Under the pieces are notes generated by a model. The model had not been told where the DNA came from and made no database searches. It saw only the letters and a program-made list of their open reading frames with translations. Both the position numbers and the translations under genes were made by a program. Shown here one piece after another: positions 7,550 through 15,503 of a DNA stretch of 64,000 nt. Source of the DNA: Streptomyces sp. NK15101 (GTDB lineage: Bacteria > Actinomycetota > Actinomycetes > Streptomycetales > Streptomycetaceae); assembly GCF_020400725.1 (NCBI RefSeq), contig NZ_JAINVG010000024.1, positions 30,013 to 94,012 of the forward strand. Reading direction: 5' to 3'. Within the stretch, counting starts at the first letter, position 1, and every line of letters begins with the position of its first letter.

Positions 7550-7752
7550 CAGTGGTACTCCTTCCGGATCGAGAAGCGCGACGGCACGCGTACGCCCTGG
7601 CGGTCGGCGACGCGGCAGTAGATCTCGCCGAGCCCGTTGCAGGTGCCGCAGCTCTTGCCGGACGAGTCGGCACCGCTGCCGCCGCAGTCCCCGCAGCTCT
7701 CGTTGCGAGGAGGGAGAGGGCACCGGGTCAGGGTGGATGGTGCAGTTGCCAC
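7549..7752 (-). CDS. Small DnaJ-type zinc-finger protein (67 aa)
   Basis: A 67-residue protein with two CxxCxGxG motifs, CGDCGGSG (20-27) and CGTCNGLG (35-42), plus C11 and C46. This is the central zinc-binding module of DnaJ without the J-domain or substrate-binding domains. The module binds one or two zinc ions and contacts unfolded polypeptide or has disulfide activity in DnaJ. Here it is translated just before, and coupled to, the radical SAM enzyme, so it may chaperone the precursor or the enzyme's cluster-rich domain. The tail (about 49-67) is basic. Confidence 0.8.
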   Translation of the reverse strand: MATAPSTLTRCPLPPRNESCGDCGGSGADSSGKSCGTCNGLGEIYCRVADRQGVRVPSRFSIRKEYH

Positions 7753-7779
7753 GCAGGGAACCTCCGTGCAGAAGAAAGA

Positions 7780-8037
7780 TCAGGACAGCGCCACGCGGGC
7801 GAGTCCGTCTCGTCCGGCCACGAGCCGCACTCGCGTCCGCGACGTCCGCATGACCTGGATGGGCAGCGCGGGGCCCAGCACGTAGACGTTGCCGTCGGCG
7901 AACTCCAGGACCTTTCGCCCACCCGCGACCCGTCGCACGTTCGTCACGGTGTGCGGGTTTCCGCCGATCGTGATCACGTCTCCGAGACGGACGCCGTCAC
8001 CAACCGTCGTGACGATCTGACTCGTCGAACCGTTCAT
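7780..8037 (-). CDS. Small beta-rich protein of the peptide operon (85 aa)
   Basis: An 85-residue protein beginning MNGSTSQIVTTVGDGVRLGD. Alternating hydrophobics (DVITIGG, TVTNVRRV, KVLEFADG, VYVLGPALPIQVMR) predict a small beta-barrel, similar to hypothetical proteins found near XRE regulators and integrative elements of Streptomyces. No catalytic motif or membrane helix is seen. It lies 88 bases after the 32-residue membrane peptide and 27 bases before the zinc-finger gene, all leftward. Function unknown; a nucleic-acid or peptide-binding role is possible. Confidence 0.7.
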   Translation of the reverse strand: MNGSTSQIVTTVGDGVRLGDVITIGGNPHTVTNVRRVAGGRKVLEFADGNVYVLGPALPIQVMRTSRTRVRLVAGRDGLARVALS

Positions 8038-8125
8038 TGCACCTCCAGGCGTACGTCTTGACCCCCTGCCGCGACATGCACAGACGGGGATCCGCGGATT
8101 CGGCAGCCGTCCAGGGCGGACCGGG

Positions 8126-8224
8126 CTAGGTGCCGGTACCGAGGGCGACCCCGATCACGAATCCGCACGAAGCGCTGATGCAGATCACGAGGAGGACGCC
8201 GGCGTACCGGCCGATGACGCGCAT
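8126..8224 (-). CDS. Single-pass membrane micropeptide (32 aa)
   Basis: A 32-codon frame whose ATG at 8224 shares its A with the TGA of the upstream gene (TGATG). It encodes MRVIGRYAGVLLVICISASC and a further hydrophobic stretch GFVIGVALGTGT. The product would be a basic two- to three-residue head followed by one membrane helix, with two cysteines. The translational coupling and good codon use make it credible despite its size. It might anchor or export the neighbouring peptide product, or be an element-encoded membrane factor. Confidence 0.55.
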   Translation of the reverse strand: MRVIGRYAGVLLVICISASCGFVIGVALGTGT

Positions 8225-8460
8225 CACAGGCCGACCCGGCTGTTGTTGTTCTTCACGGCCAGGCGCGCGCTCAGTTCCTCCCGCGCCTTGGGTGCCACGA
8301 CGTCATCGGGCATGGCGTCCCACTCGATGCCACCGTTCATCGGTCGCATCTGAACGCGTCCACCGATCTCGCCCATGACGAGGCCGATGCGTCCGGTCTT
8401 CTGGTCCTTGGCCAGTTCGCCGACTCCGGGTCTGGCCTGCTGATTGCTCGCCATGTGCAT
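8224..8460 (-). CDS. Small conserved Streptomyces protein (78 aa)
   Basis: The first gene of the leftward operon. The 78-residue protein begins MHMASNQQARPGVGELAKDQ. Its core pattern (TGRIGLVMGEIGGRVQMRP, then GGIEWDA, PDDVVAP, EELSARLAVKNNNS) matches, from memory, a widespread family of very small Streptomyces proteins encoded beside XRE-type regulators. The predicted fold is a small SH3-like beta structure with a C-terminal helix. It is divergent from the XRE-TPR gene and shares with it a palindromic operator. Function unknown. Confidence 0.72.
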   Translation of the reverse strand: MHMASNQQARPGVGELAKDQKTGRIGLVMGEIGGRVQMRPMNGGIEWDAMPDDVVAPKAREELSARLAVKNNNSRVGL

Positions 8461-8482
8461 CAGGTTCGCGAACCGTGGGCTG

Positions 8483-8518
8483 TTGACAGAAGGTCAGACT
8501 GATTACCCAACTTGGGTA
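8483..8518. promoter_or_regulatory. Divergent promoter with 15-nt palindromic operator
   Basis: Between the leftward peptide operon and the rightward XRE-TPR regulator there is a perfect palindrome TACCCAA-C-TTGGGTA (8504-8518). A consensus-like -35 box TTGACA lies at 8483-8488, about 16 bases before it, so the palindrome overlaps the likely -10 position. A dimeric regulator bound here would control both directions. The adjacent XRE protein is the obvious candidate. Confidence 0.6.
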
Positions 8519-8579
8519 AAGTCGCGGTAGGTAGAGAATCAGCAACGTTGTGTGGCCCTCATCAGTGGGAGCTTGCCCG

Positions 8580-9923
8580 ATGCCCGAGCCGTCCCGACCG
8601 CCGGAGTTGCCTGCCGGGCTCCTCACCCATCCCGAGATGATCAGGGCATGCCGCGTCCGTGACTTCGCGGCGGTCTTCAAGCTGGTGAAGACCCGTGCGG
8701 GCGTCTACCCGTCGATGATCGCGCGACGCTGCGACCTGACACCGAGCCGTGTCGGCGAAGTCATGGCGGGGCGACGCCAGTTGCTTCACATGGATGTCAT
8801 CGAGCGCATCGCCGACGGCTTGCGGATCCCTGGCCACATGCTCGGACTCGCGCGGCGGGAGTGGGAAACGCCCGTCGGGCTCCGGGTCGCGGACAGGGAG
8901 TCGCCTCACCCTGTCTCACCCACACCGTCGACATCAGCCTCTCTGCCGGGCTCGGACGTGGACAGCATCCTTGCCCTCACCTCTCGGGCGAACCCGAACC
9001 CGTCCACGCTGCACGCGCTGCGTTCCTCCATCGAGGACTACTGGCGACGGGACGACCAGCACGGAGGCGAGGCACTGCGGCCGGCCGTTGTCGGGCAGCT
9101 CCGCTACGTCGTCGAACTACTGAAGGAGAACCGCCCCGCCCCCATCCAGCACGGCCTGTACGGCGTGGCCGCCGAGCTCGCGCGCCTCACGGGCTGGACG
9201 CACTTCGACGCACGCCAGTACAACCAGGCCCGGTCGTATTTCACCGAGGCGTTGCAGTTCGCCCGGGAGATCGACGACCGGGAGTTCATGGCCAACGTGC
9301 TGGCCTGCATGAGCTTGCAGGCGACCTACCAGGACAGGCCCGGGGACGCGTTGGCGTTCGTCAACGCAGCCCAGGACGAGGCCCGCGCAGCAGCCGGCAC
9401 CACCCCGCGCGTGCTGTCGATGCTGTCACTGCGGGAAGCGTTCGCCCACGCGACGCTGGGCAGCCACACCGCCACCCACGCGGCCATCAGCGAGGCACAC
9501 CGCCAGTTCGAACGGATCAAGGACAGCGACCCCGACCCCGCGTGGGTGACCTACTTCGACGAGACCAAGCTCATCGTCGACACCGGCATCGCACACGGCC
9601 GACTCGGCGAGGCAGCGACCGCCGAACCCCTGATCGCTGACGCCCTGAGGCGGGAGAACAGCGCCAATCAGCGAGGGCGCGCATTCCACGCGTTCTGGCT
9701 CGCCCGGACACAACTCAGCCTGGGCAAGCTGGACCAGGCGTGCCAGACGGCGACGGACGCGTTGGAGCCCGCTTCCTCGGTCGCCTCGGAGCGTGTGGCC
9801 GGGCACCTGCGCGAGTTCTACGACGAGCTGGCCCCGTATCGGCGGGAGCCCGTAGCCCTGGCCTTCGAGTCACGGCTACGGGATCTCCTCCCCGCTCAGG
9901 TCAGCGGATCGCCTCGTCCATGA
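8580..9923 (+). CDS. XRE-family regulator with TPR-like repeats
   Basis: A 447-residue protein from the ATG at 8580; an ATG at 8550 in frame is possible. It has a Cro/C1-type helix-turn-helix (about residues 40-85: MIARRCDLTPSRVGEVMAGR). A disordered Ser/Pro/Thr linker follows, and then a long alpha-helical C-terminal half with TPR-like repeats (ARQYNQARSYFTEALQFA; GEAATAEPLIADALRRE; GKLDQACQTATDAL). Proteins of this plan in Streptomyces are regulators that sense peptides or partner proteins through the TPR half, as in Rgg/PlcR-type systems. Being divergent from a gene set that makes a small modified peptide, it could sense that peptide. Its 3' end overlaps the convergent NUDIX gene by 23 bases. 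Confidence 0.85.
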   Translation: MPEPSRPPELPAGLLTHPEMIRACRVRDFAAVFKLVKTRAGVYPSMIARRCDLTPSRVGEVMAGRRQLLHMDVIERIADGLRIPGHMLGLARREWETPVGLRVADRESPHPVSPTPSTSASLPGSDVDSILALTSRANPNPSTLHALRSSIEDYWRRDDQHGGEALRPAVVGQLRYVVELLKENRPAPIQHGLYGVAAELARLTGWTHFDARQYNQARSYFTEALQFAREIDDREFMANVLACMSLQATYQDRPGDALAFVNAAQDEARAAAGTTPRVLSMLSLREAFAHATLGSHTATHAAISEAHRQFERIKDSDPDPAWVTYFDETKLIVDTGIAHGRLGEAATAEPLIADALRRENSANQRGRAFHAFWLARTQLSLGKLDQACQTATDALEPASSVASERVAGHLREFYDELAPYRREPVALAFESRLRDLLPAQVSGSPRP

Positions 9924-10434
9924 GGACGTACAGGAGGCCGACGAGCGAGCCACTGCTGACGATCTCGCGGCGGTCGATCATGCCTCGGACGTCAGCCAGT
10001 GGGATCCACTCGATCCGGTCGGACTCGTTCTTCTCGGTAGGCGGACCGTCATAGGTGGCCCCGTCTGCACGGAACACGTGGTGCTGAGAGTCCGTGATCC
10101 CGTTGGCCGGCTCCGCGTAGATCAGCGGCTTCATCGGTCCAGGCCTCCAGCCCGTCTCCTCCAGGACCTCACGGGCGGCAGCATCGGCAGGGCTCTCCCC
10201 GTCCTCGACCAGGCCCATGGGCAGTTCCCACGCCCACGAGTCCGTGATGAAGCGGTGCCGCCACATCATCAGGATCTCTTGCTTGTCGTTGATCACGGCG
10301 GCCACGGCCAGGTGCCGGAGCTTGACGACGTGGTACTCCCACCGGCGCCCGTCCGGCTGTTCGACGTCGGTCAACCAGAGGTTGACCCATTGGTTCTCAT
10401 AGATCGGACGTTCCCCGTGGATCTTCCACTGCAT
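9901..10434 (-). CDS. NUDIX hydrolase
   Basis: A 177-residue protein with a complete Nudix box at residues 74-96 (G-x5-E-x7-REVLEE-x-GW), including the two catalytic glutamates. The fold matches ADP-ribose/nucleoside-diphosphate-sugar-type NUDIX enzymes, which cleave a pyrophosphate bond using magnesium. The N-terminal segment (IYENQWVNLWLTDVEQPDGR) is typical of that subgroup. It is convergent with and overlaps the XRE-TPR gene. Substrate cannot be told from sequence. NUDIX genes often accompany XRE regulators in Streptomyces elements. Confidence 0.9.
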   Translation of the reverse strand: MQWKIHGERPIYENQWVNLWLTDVEQPDGRRWEYHVVKLRHLAVAAVINDKQEILMMWRHRFITDSWAWELPMGLVEDGESPADAAAREVLEETGWRPGPMKPLIYAEPANGITDSQHHVFRADGATYDGPPTEKNESDRIEWIPLADVRGMIDRREIVSSGSLVGLLYVLMDEAIR

Positions 10435-10685
10435 CGCTGCTGCCCCTCTCGATCAGCCCCCAGCATCGCAGAGGTAGGTACTCACATAGCCCAGATCAAA
10501 GAAATACGTGTCACCTTGACGAAAAGCCAAGCATGGCGGCGTGCACCTCACACATGAAGGACGCGTCCCCCGGGCATGGATGGAACGGCTGCAGGCCAGC
10601 ATGCCGTCTCTAGGGCCTGCTAACACGAACGGCGGTAGATTGACACCCTCGTGGCCACTCGGCGACCGACCTTGGGGGGACCAGC

Positions 10686-11036
10686 ATGGGTGGGGCCCAG
10701 CGCGTGATCATCGGATGTACGGCACTGGCACTCGCGATCTTGGCAGGCGTTTTCTCGTTCATGAGCTGGGAGCGCGCCGATCAAGTTGCCGGAGTGGTGT
10801 CGGCTCTAGTAAGCGTGGCGGCTCTAGGGGCAGCGGGGTGGGCCGCGATCGCTAGCTCAAGCGGCGGCAACACGGTGCGAGTTTCGGGGACTGGTACAGC
10901 GAGGACGACCAACGGGGGCAGCGCCAACACCGGAGTAGTGGCTGCACCCAGTGGTACGGGATCGACTTCTATTCGGAAAACAGGCGACGCCTACTCTGAG
11001 GACGGGAACGCGAACACCGGTTTCCAGCAGCGGTAG
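10686..11036 (+). CDS. Two-helix membrane protein paired with a STAND-like ATPase
   Basis: A 116-residue protein with a strong GGGGGGACC ribosome binding site. Two membrane helices (about 6-26 and 33-56) are followed by a ~60-residue low-complexity tail rich in Gly, Ser, Thr and Asn with a repeated beta-like pattern (VRVSGTGTARTTNGGSANTG; GNANTG near the end). The large ATPase gene starts 35 bases later on the same strand. The ATPase N-terminus carries a similar Gly/Ala/Asn pattern (AGAIAISNSGIINGSVHV), so the two proteins may contact one another through these segments. It may be the membrane effector or anchor of the pair; this is inference. Confidence 0.7.
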   Translation: MGGAQRVIIGCTALALAILAGVFSFMSWERADQVAGVVSALVSVAALGAAGWAAIASSSGGNTVRVSGTGTARTTNGGSANTGVVAAPSGTGSTSIRKTGDAYSEDGNANTGFQQR

Positions 11037-11071
11037 CTTCACATCGCACCGAGAGAGCCGGGAGCAGCAAG

Positions 11072-14000
11072 TTGGCTGGTCAAGAACGTATGACGGCCAG
11101 AAATACAGGCCAAGCAGATTCTGCGGGCGCCATAGCTATATCTAACTCTGGCATCATCAACGGCAGCGTACACGTTCGACTGCCACCTAGATCACGTTCA
11201 GGATATCTACACCAGGTCGAGGCTATTGCCGCAGCCAAATTCTGCGGCCGAGAAGAGGAACTAGCAGAACTGGCCGCCTTCTGCGCTCAACGCGTTGAAG
11301 ATGAAAGACTGAATGAATGGTACTGGCGCTGGCTGGCACCAGCTTGGGCGGGCAAGTCCGCTCTGATGGCCCACTTCGTGTTGAATCCGCCAGCAGGCGT
11401 AGATGTGATTTCCTTTTTCATCACGGCTCGTCTCGCAGGCCAGAGCGATCGAGTGGCCTTCTGTGAGGTCGTTCAGAGGCAAATATATGCCTTGCTAGGC
11501 GAGGAAGAACCGATCACCACCCCGTCCACCCGTGACGAGCAATTGAGGCTCGCCGTCGATAGGGCAGCAGAATTTTCGCACAGTCAGGGCAGGCGACTAG
11601 TTATTCTCGTCGATGGGCTTGACGAGGATCGAGGAGTAACGGCAGGTCCAGAAAGCTACAGCATAGCCGCCCTTCTCCCCCGAACTCCCAAGTATGGCAT
11701 GCGGGTAATCCTGGCTGGACGCCCCCATCCCCCCATTCCCGATGACGTCCTAGCCGATCACCCTTTGCGAGATCCAGCTATAGATCACTGGCTAGAAGTC
11801 TCTCCCCATGCCCAAGCAATCCGCCATGACGCAGAGCGAGATTTGCTTCGACTGCTTGATGGTGGCGGGCTGGGCCGGGAACTCGTGGGCCTAGTGTCAA
11901 CGGCCGGCGGTGGCCTCAGCGCTGCCGACTTGGCCGATCTGACAGGGAGTCGTACACGCCTCGTAGAGCGTGAGCTCTCGGCCGTTAGCGGACGCAGTTT
12001 CCGCAGGCGTACTGCTCACTGGGCACCACGGGATAACGATGCGCCTCAAGGTGCGAAGGACGTCTATCTTCTAGGACATGAAGAACTACAGATTTCCGCC
12101 CTGAGCCTACTGACTAACGAGGAGCTGGCGGAGTACCGCCAGCGGCTACATAGTTGGGCGGACCGCTATCGCAAACTTTCCTGGCCTCCAGAGACTCCCG
12201 AGTATCTACTTCGAGGATATATTCAACTGCTCCGCGAGTCGAATGAAATAGCGCGACTCGTGACCATTGTTGGCGAACGAGCACGCCATGAACGGCTTTG
12301 GCGCGTTACAGGTTCCGACCTAGAAGCCCTCAACGAGATATCAGCCGCATTCGAGAAGGTAATCGGCGATTCAAGCGGTTTCTCGCATACTGACATTAAC
12401 GATGTCGTTCGGCTTGCTCAAGGGCGAGACGCCATCCATGACCAAACAGGGAATCTGCCACCGAAACTACTCTCCCTGTGGGCTCATTTCGGCGATTTCG
12501 ATAGAGCAGTAAATCTTGCATATGCGCAGGAAGCCGGCCACAAGAGACAGCTAGCCCTAACCGAGGTGGCCAAAGCACTAGCTTCACTGGGAAAGCCAGA
12601 CCTGGCCTTGGAGATAGGGACCTCCATAGCGCATGCGGGCGATAATAGCTTCGAAATATCAGAAATCGCCAGAACTCTCATCGCCGAAGGTCATCTTGAG
12701 CACGCCGTGGAGCTAGCCGGCTTGGTAGCGAAGCCGGAAAAACTTCTGACTGTAAAGCTGGCCCTTATGAGGTCTCAAGGGCTTCCGGGGGGTAATAAGA
12801 CGGCCGAAAATTTCCTGACCGAATTCATGGCCGTTGCCATGAGCGCTCCTGATTCTCACGAGCGAGGGACCCTGCTTGCCCTTATAGCTGGCACGTTGGC
12901 CGCCATCGGTTTCCCGGAAGAGGGCGTCGCAGTGACCGAGCAGGCAACCTCTCTTGCCGAGTCAACCGTTCCAAAGTATCGAGCTGCACAGTCACTTGCC
13001 GGCATAGCTCGAACACTCTCAAAGTTGAATGAACTAACGAAAGAAGCCGAAGAAATAGCTCGCAAAGCCGGGCAGACAGCTGCAAGCATCGAGGACCCCC
13101 AAGAGCGCGCTTGGTCTCTTTCTCTCGTCAATTCTGCCTTGGTAAAGACGGGCCAGTACCACCTAGCAGTTCAACTGTGTAACACACTCAAAGATTCTGG
13201 CTCGCTTGGCGAGTCTATCGCGAAAGTTATCACTGAGCTATCCGATTCAGGCCAGCATGACCTAGCCCTCCAACTCCTTAACGAAGCTTCCCCTCTACTA
13301 GATCGAACAGAGAGGGCGATCGCCCTTGCCGATCTGGCGAACGCTCTAGCAAAGACCGGAGAACCAGCTAGGTCGGCTGACTGCGCGCACCAGGCGCTTC
13401 AGGCGACTGAGGATCTTCCAGAAGAATGGGGGATAATTGTTTCCGTATCAGTCGCATGGGCACTCTATCGCGCTGGCTTCGTAGACCAGTCTCGCGATCT
13501 CGCGCATGAGATTACTGAGATGGCACGCACTCGAATCGACGCCCACGCCCAAGTAGGCGCACTATGTGCCGCAGCAAAATCGCTGAATGGAACCTGCCAC
13601 GAGAAGAGTTATTCTGCCCTACTTCGCCGCGTGAAAAAACTAGTGAGCGCGGAGCTGAGTGGTTACAGGAAAATTCTGCACCTATGTACCGTGGCCGATG
13701 CGTCACCACCAGCAGAAGCCAGGAAGCTACTGGAGCACGCAATTACTATTACCGAAGAGAGGCTGCACTTCACAGAGCGAAGCGAGGCTTTGGCGAAAAT
13801 TGCCACCACATTGGCTGACATCGGCAGCATATCCCGCGCGATCGAGGTCGCCGATAAAGTGGTTGAATCGCTTCAGCTAAGCGGCAGCCCTTATGAAAAA
13901 GCCTGGGACACAGCGTCTGCGATTAGGGCACTCTGCGCCGTAAACGATTTCGATAAGGCGGAAGAGCTTACCGGCACACTAGTGGAATCTGACATGGTTT

Positions 14001-14476
14001 CTGAGGCATTGGCGGAGATAGCATCAGGACTGGCCTACTCCGGTCGCATTGACCAGGCCACTTCCGTCGCCGAGGAGATCCAAGATGGGAGGGAACGGGA
14101 TCACGCGCTGCGTGCTATCGCCTGCGCCCTGGCTTCTCATGGAGATAGGGTCCATGCCCTCGAAATTGCTCACCAGATTGACACCAAGACAGTCGCAGAA
14201 AGGGCGCTATCAGTCCTAGCGGGCGCCTTTGCTGCGGATGGCGAATACGACGAAGCTCTTCTTATTTTGGAAGAAATCGACACTGCCTCAACGAGAGGAG
14301 AAGCGCTCGGCGCAGTCGCCATGGAACTTGGACCCACGGAACAGGGGCGACGCTATCTTTCTGAGGCGCTGTCTCTGACTCGGTGGGATTCCTTGCTAGA
14401 GGCCATGGCTGCGGTATCTCCCGGGAGCCTGAAGGTCGTAGCGGAGCACGTCATAGCGCCCGTCACTCGTTTGTAA
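11072..14476 (+). CDS. STAND-like NTPase with long TPR/HEAT-type repeat array
   Basis: A 1134-residue protein from a TTG start with GGGAG 7 bases upstream (an ATG at 11090 is an alternative). The N-terminal tail has the segment AIAISNSGIINGSVHV. Then come CGREEEL (58-64), a P-loop-like APAWAGKSAL (89-98) in which the first glycine is an alanine, and a Walker B strand LVILVDGLDED (176-186). A helical region follows, and from about residue 460 to the end there are many ~35-residue helical-hairpin repeats (for example ERALSVLAGAFAADGEYDEA). This NTPase-plus-repeat-sensor design is that of STAND proteins, many of which are antiphage or self/non-self sensors. G+C is about 53% in 13201-13320, far below the genome, so the gene is recently acquired. 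Confidence 0.8.
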   Translation: MAGQERMTARNTGQADSAGAIAISNSGIINGSVHVRLPPRSRSGYLHQVEAIAAAKFCGREEELAELAAFCAQRVEDERLNEWYWRWLAPAWAGKSALMAHFVLNPPAGVDVISFFITARLAGQSDRVAFCEVVQRQIYALLGEEEPITTPSTRDEQLRLAVDRAAEFSHSQGRRLVILVDGLDEDRGVTAGPESYSIAALLPRTPKYGMRVILAGRPHPPIPDDVLADHPLRDPAIDHWLEVSPHAQAIRHDAERDLLRLLDGGGLGRELVGLVSTAGGGLSAADLADLTGSRTRLVERELSAVSGRSFRRRTAHWAPRDNDAPQGAKDVYLLGHEELQISALSLLTNEELAEYRQRLHSWADRYRKLSWPPETPEYLLRGYIQLLRESNEIARLVTIVGERARHERLWRVTGSDLEALNEISAAFEKVIGDSSGFSHTDINDVVRLAQGRDAIHDQTGNLPPKLLSLWAHFGDFDRAVNLAYAQEAGHKRQLALTEVAKALASLGKPDLALEIGTSIAHAGDNSFEISEIARTLIAEGHLEHAVELAGLVAKPEKLLTVKLALMRSQGLPGGNKTAENFLTEFMAVAMSAPDSHERGTLLALIAGTLAAIGFPEEGVAVTEQATSLAESTVPKYRAAQSLAGIARTLSKLNELTKEAEEIARKAGQTAASIEDPQERAWSLSLVNSALVKTGQYHLAVQLCNTLKDSGSLGESIAKVITELSDSGQHDLALQLLNEASPLLDRTERAIALADLANALAKTGEPARSADCAHQALQATEDLPEEWGIIVSVSVAWALYRAGFVDQSRDLAHEITEMARTRIDAHAQVGALCAAAKSLNGTCHEKSYSALLRRVKKLVSAELSGYRKILHLCTVADASPPAEARKLLEHAITITEERLHFTERSEALAKIATTLADIGSISRAIEVADKVVESLQLSGSPYEKAWDTASAIRALCAVNDFDKAEELTGTLVESDMVSEALAEIASGLAYSGRIDQATSVAEEIQDGRERDHALRAIACALASHGDRVHALEIAHQIDTKTVAERALSVLAGAFAADGEYDEALLILEEIDTASTRGEALGAVAMELGPTEQGRRYLSEALSLTRWDSLLEAMAAVSPGSLKVVAEHVIAPVTRL

Positions 14477-14553
14477 GTCGCTCGCCCTCGGCTATGGAAC
14501 CCTGTCTCAAAGCGGCCCCGTAGACAATGCCCTCCGCACGACCTCACCGGGAG

Positions 14554-14625
14554 CTACAGTGCTTCGTTGTCCTCCTTGGCCGGCTCACCCGACTTACCAG
14601 AGGCAAGGCGAGCCACGGGCGATGT
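14554..14625 (-). pseudogene. Duplicated 3' end of a phosphoribosyltransferase gene
   Basis: On the minus strand this stretch reads SGKSGEPAKEDNEAL then stop, matching the C-terminus SKSGEPPKPNLEAL of the intact phosphoribosyltransferase at 16366-16875. The DNA match spans about 70 bases with roughly a quarter of positions changed, and includes the identical word GCTACAGTGCTTC (14553-14565 and 16365-16377). No upstream coding sequence remains. It looks like a displaced gene tail left by integration or homologous exchange at the 3' end of that gene. Confidence 0.65.
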
Positions 14626-14651
14626 CCCATCTAGGTGGCAGAGCGCCAGCT

Positions 14652-15006
14652 ATGGACATCGATAGGTTCTGGCACCTCAGTCATCGCCCTCGGCCGCAAG
14701 TAATACGAGCGCACCGCCGCAGAGCCGGACAGCCTTGCCGAGCATCCTGCCGTGCTGGAGGCGGCGTCGGCGCACCGCGACGAGGCCCTGTTCTACGAAG
14801 ACAGGAACTACGTAGCCTCCAACGCCTTCGAGAGTCTCACCGGCGGCCCGGGCGCCTTCTACGAAGCCTGGATCGGGTATCAGCCCGCTGGTGAAGCGGG
14901 ACACGCGGAAGCGGATATGGGTGAGGGCTTTGACATCGACGATGCCGAGGAGATGCGCCGGCGGCTTCCCCGCCTCGCAAGGCTGTGTCTCGGACCGAGC
15001 GCCTAG
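14652..15006 (+). pseudogene. DUF4240-family pseudogene
   Basis: Starts MDIDRFWHL, the typical opening of DUF4240 proteins, then jumps with a frameshift and large internal deletion to the C-terminal part of the same family. In the new frame the sequence reads GRK-stop-YERTAAEPDSLAEHPAV, with TAA at 14701-14703 where the family has a tryptophan or similar. It continues through EALFYEDRNYVASNAFE and DIDDAEEMRRRLPRLA to a stop at 15006. Both the deletion and the stop make it non-functional. DUF4240 proteins are usually ~180-200 residues and of unknown role. Confidence 0.75.
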
Positions 15007-15503
15007 ATGTAGTCGAAGTACCGAATCCACCAATCGACTCGTTCCCCGGGGCGATACGTGGCCAGGGGACTGAGTCCGTCGTACGGCCGGGTGAGCAGGC
15101 GCTCGGGGATCAGCACGTAGCCCAGGTCCGTGAGGGCCCGCTCGACTCTGCGCAGGTCGGTAACGCCGAGCGCACCTACTTCCACCGCCTCATCGGTATC
15201 CGAGTAGACGCCCGGGTTCTCAGCGGCCACGACTGCCATCGATCCGAAGTTGCTCACCGAGACGACGATCCGCTTCCCGCGTGCCGCGGCCTCCGCTGGC
15301 ACTTCGACCCTGGCGTGCAGGCTCGCATCCTGCACCTGGCGATCGGCCGTGCAGCGGGTGTCGAAGTCTGCGTCCAGCCTGGCCACCAGTCGCTCGAACA
15401 ACGCTCGCGTCGCCGCGTGGTCGTAGCCAGGTGGATGCTCCACCAGCTCTGGATCGTCCAGGCGATGAAGGAGGGCGTTCAGGTCGGCATCGCTGTACGT
15501 CAT
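15003..15503 (-). CDS. Hypothetical Streptomyces protein (166 aa)
   Basis: A 166-residue protein starting MTYSDADLNALLHRLDDPEL and ending in an aromatic tail VDWWIRYFDYI. Longer upstream extension lacks codon bias, so the ATG at 15503 was chosen although no clear ribosome binding site is seen. Sequence suggests an alpha/beta fold (RIVVSVSNFGSMAVVAAENPG; RVERALTDLGYVLIPERLL). No catalytic motif or family is recognised. It overlaps the end of the DUF4240 pseudogene by four bases and lies in the stretch bounded by the duplicated phosphoribosyltransferase tail, so it may be carried DNA. Confidence 0.6.
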   Translation of the reverse strand: MTYSDADLNALLHRLDDPELVEHPPGYDHAATRALFERLVARLDADFDTRCTADRQVQDASLHARVEVPAEAAARGKRIVVSVSNFGSMAVVAAENPGVYSDTDEAVEVGALGVTDLRRVERALTDLGYVLIPERLLTRPYDGLSPLATYRPGERVDWWIRYFDYI

